Positions 18,341 through 27,031 of a DNA stretch of 64,000 nucleotides are shown here, in pieces. Origin of the DNA: PALSA-894 sp963734185 (lineage in GTDB: Bacteria > Pseudomonadota > Alphaproteobacteria > Rhizobiales > Xanthobacteraceae); NCBI GenBank assembly GCA_963734185.1, contig CAVTGA010000001.1, forward strand, positions 2,108,001-2,172,000, given 5' to 3'. Made by a program: the position numbers and the translations under genes. Position 1 is the first letter of the stretch. Every line of letters begins with the position of its first letter. The notes under the pieces were generated by a model. That model was given only the letters and a program-made list of their open reading frames with translations, was not told the DNA's origin and did not search any database.

Positions 18341-18508
18341 TGGGCAAAGGCGCGGCCACGCTCTCGAGGTTGACGCACCTGCTTCCGCGCCGTGCCCACG
18401 CGGATGGTCCGACAACGAACCGCGTGGGCAAAGGCGCACAACGCTCGTGTCAATTCAGATGACTCCGCTTCGCGCCTTTGCCCACCCTACAACGCTTTGC
18501 CCACCCTA
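18341..18508 (-). repeat. R4 repeats, 5'-exon side of the intron
   Basis: Several tandem or inverted GGGCAAAGGCGCG / CGCCTTTGCCCACCCTAC motifs lie between the intron 5' end and the asparaginase stop codon. They are the host repeat of the intron and probably end transcription of the asparaginase gene. Confidence 0.6.
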
Positions 18509-19513
18509 CGACTCAAGCTCTCCCGCCGGCCGCAGCATTCCGACCGGCGTGAGGTTCCAGTTGTGCAGCGCCGGCCGCACGTAATGGCCGAGCATGACGC
18601 GCTCATCATCATCGAGCGGCAGGAAACGCGCGATCAGCGCCGCCATGACGACCTCGGCGGCGCGCCGCGCGCCGTCGTCGCACTTGATGGCGATGCCGAG
18701 GCCCTGCTCGGGCAGCGCGCCGCAATACACGCCTTCGGCGCCGGTCTTGACCAGCACGCGCTCGCGGAAGTGCCGCATGATGGCGGTGCAGAAGCGGCCC
18801 GTTCCCGCGACGTAGTAGGGCTCCGCCGCGCACGCCGCGCGGATCCGCGCCGCGGCGCCGGCGCGTGCGAGGTCGAGGCCGCGCCCGGTGGCGAAGCGCG
18901 CGAACGCATGGGCCAAACGGTGGAGCGGCACCGCAAAGGTCGGGATGGCGCAGCCGTCGATGCCACAGGCATCCTCCGACAGCCCTACCCCGGTCAGGCT
19001 TTCGAGCGCAGCCTTGACCTCGCGTTGCACCACGTGCCCCGCTGCCACGTAGCCGCGGTGGTCGAGGCCCGCGGCGCAGGCGGTGCAAAGAAAGCCGGCA
19101 TGCTTCCCGGAGCAATTGTTGTGCAGCGCGGACGGTTTCTCGCCGGCACGCGCCAGCGCATGGCTTGCAGGTTCATGCGAAGGCCAATGCGCGCCGCATT
19201 CGAGCGCGCCGGCATCGAGCCCGGCGCGCGCCAGCATGGCGGCGGCAAGCGCCGCGTGCGCCGCCTCGCCGCCATGGGACGCGCAGGCGAGTGCCAATTC
19301 CTTGTGGCCGAAGCCGTAACGATCGGCCGCTCCGCTCTCGACCAGCGGGAGCGCCTGCAGCGGTTTGACCGCCGAGCGCGGATAGACCGGGGTGGCCACG
19401 TCGCCGAGCGCCAGCATGGTCGCGCCGTCGGCATCGACCACGGCGAGCGCGCCGCCGTGCCGGCTTTCCACCAGCGCGCCGCGCACCACCTCGACCAGGA
19501 TCGGATTACGCAT
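18506..19513 (-). CDS. L-asparaginase II, rhizobial (class 3) type
   Basis: A 335-residue asparaginase of the Rhizobium etli AnsA/ReAV family (PF06089), unrelated to E. coli AnsA/AnsB. It hydrolyses L-asparagine to aspartate and ammonia in the cytosol. The residues described for ReAV are all present with a one-position offset: Ser47 and Lys50 (SAVK), Ser79 (CASHGG), Cys134 and Lys137 (NNCSGKH) and Cys188 (GIDGC), the zinc site being Cys134-Lys137-Cys188. Lys256 in VKTGAEG is the likely second catalytic lysine. No signal peptide is present. The neighbours are unrelated; the gene stands alone, with its promoter in the 60 bp shared with the divergent DUF3750 gene. Confidence 0.92.
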   Translation of the reverse strand: MRNPILVEVVRGALVESRHGGALAVVDADGATMLALGDVATPVYPRSAVKPLQALPLVESGAADRYGFGHKELALACASHGGEAAHAALAAAMLARAGLDAGALECGAHWPSHEPASHALARAGEKPSALHNNCSGKHAGFLCTACAAGLDHRGYVAAGHVVQREVKAALESLTGVGLSEDACGIDGCAIPTFAVPLHRLAHAFARFATGRGLDLARAGAAARIRAACAAEPYYVAGTGRFCTAIMRHFRERVLVKTGAEGVYCGALPEQGLGIAIKCDDGARRAAEVVMAALIARFLPLDDDERVMLGHYVRPALHNWNLTPVGMLRPAGELES

Positions 19514-19573
19514 TGGTAATGTCGCGCCCTCTTGCCACAGTTCAGTCGGAAACCGTTTATACTTGAATTCGCC

Positions 19574-20338
19574 ATGCGCCTGCGCCCGATCCTCCTGGTC
19601 GTCCTGTTGTTATTCATCGCGCCGCTCGCCGTGCACGCGGCGTTCTACTCGGCCGAAGAGCGCGCCGCCTCGTGGGCGAGCGCCGATTGGTCGAGCGCCG
19701 GCCTGCTGCCATCGCCCGCAGCCGACCGCGAGGCACGCGTGCTGGTGATGGCCGGCCACGCCGGCCGCTGGAAGGGCGCCTTCGGCGTACATACCTGGAT
19801 CGTCGTCAAGCCGGCCGACGCGGCGCGCTGGACCCGCTACGACGTGGTCGGCTGGGGCAACCCGGTGCGCACCAACGGCTGGGCACCGGACGGACGTTGG
19901 TTCGGCGAGCGCCCACGCGTCGTCGCCGACATCCACGGCGAAGCGGCGAGCGCCGCGATCCCGAAGATCGAGGCCGCGGTCAGGGCCTACCCTTACGCCA
20001 AATACGGCGACTACCGCGTGTGGCCAGGACCGAACAGCAACTCCTTCATCGCGACCCTGCTGCGCGCGGTGCCCGAGCTCGGCGTCACGATGCTGCCGAA
20101 CGCGATCGGCAAGGATTTCCGCGACGGATTCTTCCTTGGGCTCACCGACAGCCGCACCGGCGTCGAGGCCAATCTGTGGGGCGTGCTCGGGCTCAAGCTC
20201 GGCTGGGTCGAAGGGGTCGAATTCAATTTCCTCAGCCTCGTCGCCGGTCTCGATCTGCGCCACCCGGCGCTCAAGCTGCCGGGATTCGGGCGCATCGGGT
20301 TCGACGGCGCGACCGCGACGGCCGGGACTACGCGGTAG
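19574..20338 (+). CDS. DUF3750 family protein with signal peptide or membrane anchor
   Basis: A 254-residue protein. It starts with an N-terminal hydrophobic segment (MRLRPILLVVLLLFIAPLAV) and then matches DUF3750: AGHAGRWKGAFGVHTWIVVK, a Trp-rich YDVVGWG stretch, YRVWPGPNSNSFIA and LGLKLGWVEGVEFNFL. The family is periplasmic or membrane-associated with unknown function; conserved Asn-Ser-Asn (NSNSF) and His residues hint at an enzyme. The start at MRLRP is preferred over an upstream ATG at 19532 because it begins the hydrophobic segment. Confidence 0.75.
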   Translation: MRLRPILLVVLLLFIAPLAVHAAFYSAEERAASWASADWSSAGLLPSPAADREARVLVMAGHAGRWKGAFGVHTWIVVKPADAARWTRYDVVGWGNPVRTNGWAPDGRWFGERPRVVADIHGEAASAAIPKIEAAVRAYPYAKYGDYRVWPGPNSNSFIATLLRAVPELGVTMLPNAIGKDFRDGFFLGLTDSRTGVEANLWGVLGLKLGWVEGVEFNFLSLVAGLDLRHPALKLPGFGRIGFDGATATAGTTR

Positions 20339-20348
20339 TTTCTTGTTT

Positions 20349-20464
20349 GAGCATGATCTTTTTCCGACCTGCCTACGCCCGCCGTAGCATTCGTCCACGA
20401 GATCAGGCGGTGCCAAGGCTTCGCGCAGGCGGGAAACCGGCTCCCACTTTTCGGGATCATGCTC
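20349..20464. repeat. GAGCATGATC palindromic repeat (R7)
   Basis: GAGCATGATCTTTTTCC at the left is the complement of the right end, TTTTCGGGATCATGCTC. This unit is widespread in Bradyrhizobium-like genomes. About 65 nt of unrelated sequence sits in the loop. The 225 bp between the DUF3750 gene and arsS holds nothing else apart from the arsS promoter region. Confidence 0.65.
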
Positions 20465-20563
20465 CAGCTTCACGCGGAAGTGTCTCGGCGCGACCGGGCG
20501 TCATGTGACGTCGAGGCCTGCCTGTGCCAGCTTGGCATTTGCAATTCGGTATAGGCTCCCGAC

Positions 20564-21538
<975 letters not shown>

Positions 21539-21562
21539 ATCTCTCCGCGAGCTGGGTGTGTT

Positions 21563-21670
21563 CCCTCCCCCCTTGTGGGGGAGGGCTAGGGAGGGGGGTA
21601 GTTGTTTGGGGCACTGATTGCGCCACTCGCGGGACCCCCACCCCTAACCCCTCCCCACAAGGGGGAGGGG
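21563..21670. repeat. CCCCTCCC hairpin repeat between arsS and the glycosyltransferase
   Basis: CCCTCCCCCCTTGTGGGGGAGGG at the left and CCCCTCCCCACAAGGGGGAGGGG at the right are inverted around a 60-bp spacer. This is a variant of the R1 palindromic family and likely forms two RNA hairpins within the arsS message. Confidence 0.65.
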
Positions 21671-21684
21671 AACAGACCACCCGT

Positions 21685-22368
21685 GTGACTCAACTCTCCA
21701 TCATCATTCCCGTCCTCGACGAAGCCCCCGGCATCACCGAAGCCCTCACCGCCCTCGCCCCGTTGCGCGCGCGTGGCGCCGAGGTGATCGTGGTCGACGG
21801 CGGCAGCAGCGATGCCACGATCGAGATCGCGCGCCCGCTCGCGGACCGCGTGATCGCCGCGCCGCGCGGGCGCGCCGCGCAGATGAACGCCGGCGCCGCG
21901 GCCGCGCGCGGCGACGTGCTTATGTTTCTGCACGCCGACACGCGGTTGCCGCTCGATGCCGATCGGTTGGTATATGATGGACTACGCACGTCGGGCCGCG
22001 CCTGGGGACGCTTCGACGTGGCGATCGAGGGTGCTCATTTTCTGCTGCCCGTCATCGCAGCTTTCATGAACATGCGCTCGCGCCTATCCGGGATCGCCAC
22101 CGGCGATCAGGCGCTGTTCGTCAGGCGCGAAATCTTCACTGCCGTGGGTGGTTTCCCCGAGATCGCGCTGATGGAAGATCTCGCGCTCTCCAAGCGCCTC
22201 AAACGCGTGTCGCAGCCGCTCAATCTGCGCGCGCGTGTCGCCACCTCGGGCCGCCGCTGGGAGAAGAACGGCGTGATACGCACCGTCATGCTGATGTGGC
22301 GGCTGCGGCTTGCCTACTTTCTTGGGACGGACCCGGCGGAATTGGCAAGGCGATACGGGTATCGGTAA
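21685..22368 (+). CDS. Family 2 glycosyltransferase, rSAM-associated (TIGR04283-like)
   Basis: A 227-residue GT-A glycosyltransferase that starts TQLSIIIPVLDEAPGI after a GTG. It has VIVVDGGSSDAT (UDP-binding Asp), the metal-binding HADTRLP, and GFPEIALMEDLALSKRL with the catalytic-type EDxxLS motif. Its length and motifs fit the short transferases that accompany ArsS-like radical SAM enzymes. It would attach a sugar in arsenosugar-type synthesis; this is inferred from the pairing. It converges with the Fe-ADH gene, the stop codons abutting. Confidence 0.82.
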   Translation: MTQLSIIIPVLDEAPGITEALTALAPLRARGAEVIVVDGGSSDATIEIARPLADRVIAAPRGRAAQMNAGAAAARGDVLMFLHADTRLPLDADRLVYDGLRTSGRAWGRFDVAIEGAHFLLPVIAAFMNMRSRLSGIATGDQALFVRREIFTAVGGFPEIALMEDLALSKRLKRVSQPLNLRARVATSGRRWEKNGVIRTVMLMWRLRLAYFLGTDPAELARRYGYR

Positions 22369-23526
22369 CTACACCCGTCCCTCCAGCGCGCGCATGAAGA
22401 TGGTGCGCGCGGCGCGGCGGTCGAGCTTCACCGGATTGCCGCCCGCGGTCGGATCCTCGGGCGCCATCTTGACGATGGTGTCGACCCGGTCGTCGCCGAC
22501 CTTCAGGCCTTGCAGCGTATGCGGAATGCCGCACGCCTCGCGCAGCTCGAGCACGAAATCGAGGAAGGCGCGGAAGCTCGGCCGCAAACCGATATAGGCG
22601 GCGAGCCGCTTGATCTTGTCCTCGATGGCCTTGCGGTTGAACACCAGCACATAGGGGGCGAACACCGCGTTGGTGAGCCCGTGATGGGTGTTGTAGAGCG
22701 AGCCCACCGGATGCGAGAGCGCGTGGATGCCGCCGAGGCCCTTCTGGAACGCGGTCGCGCCGGCCGCGGCCGCCGCCATCATGTGGGCGCGCGCCTCGAT
22801 GTTGGTGCCGTCCTTGTAAGCCGTGACGAGATTTTCCTTCACCAGCCGCACCCCCTCGGCCGCGATGCCGTCGGCGAGCGCGTGATAGGACGGCACGCAC
22901 AGGGCTTCGAGCGCGTGCGAGAACGCGTCCATGCCGGTACCGGCGGTGATGATCGGCGGCATGCCGACGGTCAATTCGGGATCGCAGATCGTCTGCTTCG
23001 GCAGCATGCCGGGATGAAAGATGATCTTCTTGGTATGCGTCGCCTCGTTGGTGACCACGGCGGCGCGGCCGACCTCGGAGCCGGTGCCGGCGGTGGTCGG
23101 CACCGCGACCACGGGCGCGATCGCACTTGCGTCCGCGCGCGTCCACCAGTCACCCACGTCCTCGAAATCCCAAACCGGGCGCGTCTGCCCGTGCATCAAG
23201 GCGATCAGCTTGCCGGCATCGAGCGCCGAGCCGCCGCCGAACGCGACCACGCCGTCATGGCTGCCCGCCTTGAACGCGGCGATGCCGGCTTGCAGGTTGG
23301 CGTCGACCGGATTCGGCTGCACGTCGGCGAACAGCCTGGCAGGGGTTCCCGCTGCGTTGAGCGATTCCATCGCCTTGAGGGTCATCGCCATCTTGGCAAC
23401 CGTCGGGTCGGTGACGAACAACGGACGCTGCATGCCCGCCGCACGCACCGCCTCGGGCAATTCGGCGATGCGCCCGGCGCCGAAGCGCACCGTCGTCGGG
23501 TAATTCCAGTTGCCGCGCAGCTGCAT
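22369..23526 (-). CDS. Iron-containing (group III) alcohol dehydrogenase
   Basis: A 385-residue NAD(P)-dependent alcohol dehydrogenase. The nucleotide site is GGGSALDAGK (97-106). Metal ligands align as Asp200 and His204 (GTGMDAFSHALE), His268 (IHALSHP) and His282 (NTHHG), with His272 as the catalytic-type His. The start is supported by AAGGAA 8 nt upstream. It is last in the long minus-strand block, 98 nt after the aldehyde dehydrogenase, with a repeat in the gap. Together they could oxidise an alcohol to an acid; the substrate is unknown. Confidence 0.9.
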   Translation of the reverse strand: MQLRGNWNYPTTVRFGAGRIAELPEAVRAAGMQRPLFVTDPTVAKMAMTLKAMESLNAAGTPARLFADVQPNPVDANLQAGIAAFKAGSHDGVVAFGGGSALDAGKLIALMHGQTRPVWDFEDVGDWWTRADASAIAPVVAVPTTAGTGSEVGRAAVVTNEATHTKKIIFHPGMLPKQTICDPELTVGMPPIITAGTGMDAFSHALEALCVPSYHALADGIAAEGVRLVKENLVTAYKDGTNIEARAHMMAAAAAGATAFQKGLGGIHALSHPVGSLYNTHHGLTNAVFAPYVLVFNRKAIEDKIKRLAAYIGLRPSFRAFLDFVLELREACGIPHTLQGLKVGDDRVDTIVKMAPEDPTAGGNPVKLDRRAARTIFMRALEGRV

Positions 23527-23540
23527 CTACATTTCCTTCT

Positions 23541-23628
23541 GTAGCCCGGATGGAGCGAAGCGAAATCCGGGAACAGTGGTGCTTCACGCGAGGTTGTCCC
23601 GCATTCCGCTTCGCTCCATGCGGGCTAC
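23541..23628. repeat. GTAGCCCGGATGGAGCGAAG inverted repeat (R3)
   Basis: GTAGCCCGGATGGAGCGAAG at the left and CTTCGCTCCATGCGGGCTAC at the right form an imperfect palindrome. It fills the gap between the aldehyde and alcohol dehydrogenase genes. Shorter relatives are at 44803 and 47363. Confidence 0.65.
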
Positions 23629-25008
23629 GCCCTCAAGTGATAGCTCTTCGGCCGCGTCAAGGTCTCGTAGCCGACGCGCGAGAGCGTGGCGCCGCGGCCG
23701 GTGTCCTTCACCCCGGTCCAGGCCAGGCCGGGATCGAGATAGTCGCAGCGGTTCATGTAGACGGTGCCGGTCTCGATCTGCGCGCCGAGACGCTCGGCCG
23801 CGTCCATGTCCTGGGTCCAAATCGAAGCCGTGAGGCCGTAAGGGCTGTCGTTCATCAAGCGGATCGCCTCGGCGTCGTCCTTGACCTTCATGAGGCCGGC
23901 GACCGGCCCGAAGGTCTCCTCCATCATCACCTTCATGCCGTGGTCGACGTCGAGCAGCACCTGCGGCGCCACGTAGGTCGAGCCGGGCGCATCCCTGGCG
24001 AAGGATTTCGTGTCGATCAGGGCGCGGGCGCCGTTGTGCAGCGCCTCGCCGATGTGATCGCGCACGGTCGCGGCAAGGCGCGCCTGCGCCATCGGGCCGA
24101 GTGTCGTCTTCTCGTGGAGCGGATCGTCAAGCACGTATTGTCTGGTCAGGTCGACGAAGCCATCGACGAAGCGGTCGTACACGTCGGCATGCACGTAGAC
24201 GCGCTCGATGCCGCAACAACATTGGCCGGAATTGAAATAAACGCCGTCGACGATGTTCTCGACCGCGTGCTTCAAGTCGGCGTCGGGCCGCACGTACGCC
24301 GGGTCCTTGCCGCCGAGCTCCAGGCCGACGCCGGCGAAGGTGCCGGCCGCGGCCTGCTCGATGGCCTTGCCGGCATTGACCGAACCGGTGAAACAGACCT
24401 GGTCGATCGCGCCGGAACCGATGAGACGGACGGTGTCGTCGTGCGAGAGCGTGAGCGTGCGGAACAGGCCATTGGGCAATCCGGCACGGTCCATTGCGGC
24501 CTGGAAGCGGTCGCCGACGAGGAGCGTCTGCGCGGCGTGCTTGAGGATCACGGCATTCCCGGCCATCAACGCCGGCACGACCGAGTTGACCGCCGTAAGG
24601 TAGGGATAGTTCCACGGCGCGACCGTGAGCACGACGCCGACCGGCTCGCGCGCGACGTAACGCTTGAAGCCCGATTTCGCTTCCGGGACCACGGGACCGA
24701 GCGCGCTCTCGGCGAGCGCGATCATGTAGCGCGCGCGTTCCTCGAAGCCGTTGAGCTCGTTGCCGGCGTAGCGCACCGGCCGACCCATCTGGCGGCTCAG
24801 CTCAGGCGCGATCTCGGCGCGCATTGCCAGCATGGCGTCGACGGCTTTCGAGAGGATCTTTCCGCGCGCCGCGACGAACACATGCCTCCACTCGGCCTGC
24901 GCGGCGCGCGCCGCGGTGACGGCGGATTTCGATCTCGCTTGCGGACGATACCGCGCGGCGCACCACTTCGCGGCCGTCAATCGGGGAGACGCAGACGATG
25001 TCCGGCAT
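23625..25008 (-). pseudogene. Aldehyde dehydrogenase with N-terminal frameshift
   Basis: The N-terminus MPDIVCVSPIDGREVVRRAV is read from 25008, but the main body (KSAVTAARAAQAEW to the end LTRPKSYHLRA) is in another frame. The halves join as SEIE-KSAV if one A is restored in the AAA run at about 24927, giving an enzyme of about 460 residues. Apart from this it looks functional: the TVAPWNYP binding motif, catalytic Glu in GVGLELGGKDPA, Cys in FNSGQCCCG, and EETFGPV. Either a recent 1-bp deletion or a sequencing slip explains it. It sits between the GS-like ligase and the Fe-ADH in the same direction. Confidence 0.82.
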
Positions 25009-25239
25009 GAAATGCCGTTCTCCTTCGCCCTCCCTCGGGGGTGGGCTACCGCTTCGGGATAGGTAGTATTCTAATTTGGTCCTGAAAGCTTCAATCCGAG
25101 CAGTGAGGGTAGAAGCCGGCGGGCTACTTCTGTTTGAGTTACACGCTTTTGATGGCGTGAGCCGAGTGGACGATGCTCCGTCAGATTAGGACAATACCGC
25201 TGTTGACGCAGATGCTCTCGCTCGGCGGTACGAAACGCC

Positions 25240-25466
25240 GAAAGCGCCACAGCCCCCTCCCCCCTTGTGGGGGAGGTCGACCCGCCGGAGCGTTAGCGAA
25301 GGCGGGGCGGGAGGGGGTTTTTCTTTCATTCTACTCCAGACGATCTTTGTGCCTGCGGATGGTCCCCCTCCGGCTCGCTTCGCTCGCCACCTCCCCCACA
25401 AGGGGGGAGGTGGCTGTGGCGCTTTCAGTGCGGCAAACTAGAAGCGGCGCCATATGCGATAGCCCT
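25240..25466 (+). repeat. Degenerate third member of the MITE family
   Basis: GAAAGCGCCACAG, a CCTCCCCCCTTGTGGGGGAGG hairpin, a pyrimidine-rich TTTTTCTTTC stretch, a second inverted hairpin and a right end CATATGCGATAGCCCT follow the same order as in copies A and B, with more divergence. No left terminal repeat is recognisable. It occupies most of the 475-bp gap between the GS-like gene and the aldehyde dehydrogenase; 25009-25239 holds nothing else I recognise. Confidence 0.65.
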
Positions 25467-25483
25467 CCCTGAGGTGAGAAAGA

Positions 25484-26851
25484 TCAATATCTCTCGAATC
25501 CACGCGTCAGCTCCCAGTCGGTGATGCGGCGGTCGCACTCGAACTGCTCCCACTTGGCGGTGTGGACGTAATGGTCGATCACGCCATCGCCGAACGCGGC
25601 GCGCAGCATCGCGGAACCGTTCAGGCACTCGGTCGCCTCGCGTAACGTCTTCGGCACCTCGGGCAACTTTTTCCCGTAGTAGGCGTCTCCCGAGAACGGG
25701 GCTTCGAGCGCGAGCTTCTCCGCGACGCCGGCAAGGCCGGCGGCGATCAGCGCCGCAAAGGCGAGGTAGGGGTTGAGGTCGGCACCGCCGATGCGGCACT
25801 CGATGCGGATCGCCTTGGTGCCCTCGCCGCACAGGCGGAAGCCGGCGGTGCGGTTGTCGCGGCTCCACACCGCCTTGGTGGGTGCGAAGGTGCCGACCTG
25901 GAAGCGCTTGTAGGAGTTGATGTAGGGCGCCAGAAACCAGGTGAGCTCGCGCGCGTATTTGAGCTGGCCGGCGACGAAGCTGCGCATCAGTGGCGACATG
26001 CCGTGTTCGCCCTTGGCGTCGAAGAACAGCGAATTCCTTCCGCGCGCATCCCACAGCGAGGCGTGGATGTGCGAGGACGAGCCGGCGTAATCGTAGCGCC
26101 ACTTCGACATGAAAGTGACGGCTTTGCCCTGCGCGTAGGCCATCTCCTTGATGCCGTTCTTCAGGATCACGTGGCGGTCGGCCATCTCCAGCGCGTCGGC
26201 GTAGCGGACATTGATCTCCTCCTGCCCCGGCCCCCATTCGCCCTTGGAGTTCTCGACCGGGATGCCGGCGCCTTCCAGCCCCAGGCGCACGGCGCGCATG
26301 AAGCCTTCCTCCTTGGTGGTCTGCAGGATGTGGTAGTCCTGGATGTACGCGCCCGCGGTCTTGAGATCCGCGAAGCGCTTGCGCGCCGCGTCGGCGTAGC
26401 TCTCGTCGAACAGGTAGAACTCGAGCTCGGAGGCGAGGTAGGCGCGCATCTTCTGCTTGGCGAGACGGGCGACCTGGGCCTTGAGCATCGCGCGCGGCGA
26501 GTGCGACAGCTCGTGGTGATGGTGGTCGAGCACATCGGCGAGCGCGAGCGCGGTGCCGTCGAGCCAGGGGATGCGGCGCAAGGTCGAGAGGTCGGGCTTG
26601 AGCACGAAATCGCCGTAGCCCTGCTCCCAGCTCGCCGCCGCATAGCCGGGCACCGGCTCCATATCGATGTCATCGGCGAGTAGGTAGTTGCAGGCGTGCG
26701 TCTCCTCATGCGCGCCGCCGACGAAGTAGGAGGCCTGGAAGCGCTTGCCGACGAGGCGGCCCTGCATGTCGACCATGGCCACCACGACGGTATCGATGGT
26801 GCCGGCCTTCACGGCTTTCTTCAGGTCGTCGAAGCTGAGATTGCCTGGCAT
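25484..26851 (-). CDS. Glutamine-synthetase-like gamma-glutamyl ligase (GlnA3/PuuA type)
   Basis: A 455-residue GS-fold enzyme with the N-terminal beta-Grasp part (VDMQGRLVGKRF) and catalytic metal-binding motifs ASELEFYLF, GPGQEEINVRY and HIHASLWD, plus the ATP/Glu loop NSYKRF and the Arg-rich CRIGGADLNPYLA. It lacks the Tyr adenylylation loop of true GSI and resembles ligases that glutamylate amines such as polyamines or ethanolamine. The start at MPGNLSF is the first Met in the family range. It lies after the PbfA-like gene and before the ALDH and ADH, so a glutamylated amine intermediate in this block is plausible but inferred. Confidence 0.85.
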   Translation of the reverse strand: MPGNLSFDDLKKAVKAGTIDTVVVAMVDMQGRLVGKRFQASYFVGGAHEETHACNYLLADDIDMEPVPGYAAASWEQGYGDFVLKPDLSTLRRIPWLDGTALALADVLDHHHHELSHSPRAMLKAQVARLAKQKMRAYLASELEFYLFDESYADAARKRFADLKTAGAYIQDYHILQTTKEEGFMRAVRLGLEGAGIPVENSKGEWGPGQEEINVRYADALEMADRHVILKNGIKEMAYAQGKAVTFMSKWRYDYAGSSSHIHASLWDARGRNSLFFDAKGEHGMSPLMRSFVAGQLKYARELTWFLAPYINSYKRFQVGTFAPTKAVWSRDNRTAGFRLCGEGTKAIRIECRIGGADLNPYLAFAALIAAGLAGVAEKLALEAPFSGDAYYGKKLPEVPKTLREATECLNGSAMLRAAFGDGVIDHYVHTAKWEQFECDRRITDWELTRGFERY

Positions 26852-26864
26852 GGTCTCCCCCAAC

Positions 26865-26955
26865 GTCATGCCCGGCCTTGTGCCGGGCATCCACGTCTTG
26901 CTTGCCTCGAGACGAAGTTAAAGACGTGGATGGCCGGGACAAGCCCGGCCATGAC
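26865..26955. repeat. GTCATGCCCGGCCTTGTGCC inverted repeat (R5)
   Basis: GTCATGCCCGGCCTTGTGCC...CCACGTCTT at the left and AAGACGTGG...AAGCCCGGCCATGAC at the right make a long imperfect stem. It lies between the PbfA-like and GS-like genes. A second copy in inverted orientation is at 61539-61626. Confidence 0.7.
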
Positions 26956-27031
26956 GAATTCCTCGTTTCGTTTCATGCACAAATGCGCTTTTCCATGAAC
27001 ACGCTCACCGCATCCGGCGCATAGTCGCCGA

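Noticed and set aside
17759..18462. Overlapping plus-strand frames of about 200 codons
   Set aside because: They lie antisense to the group II intron RNA; similar spurious proteins arise wherever such introns are translated.
23550..25010. 486-codon plus-strand frame opposite the aldehyde dehydrogenase
   Set aside because: Antisense shadow; the frameshifted minus-strand ALDH explains the region.
25484..26851. Housekeeping glutamine synthetase
   Set aside because: It lacks the adenylylation-loop Tyr region and sits in a catabolic block; amine gamma-glutamyl ligase is the better family.
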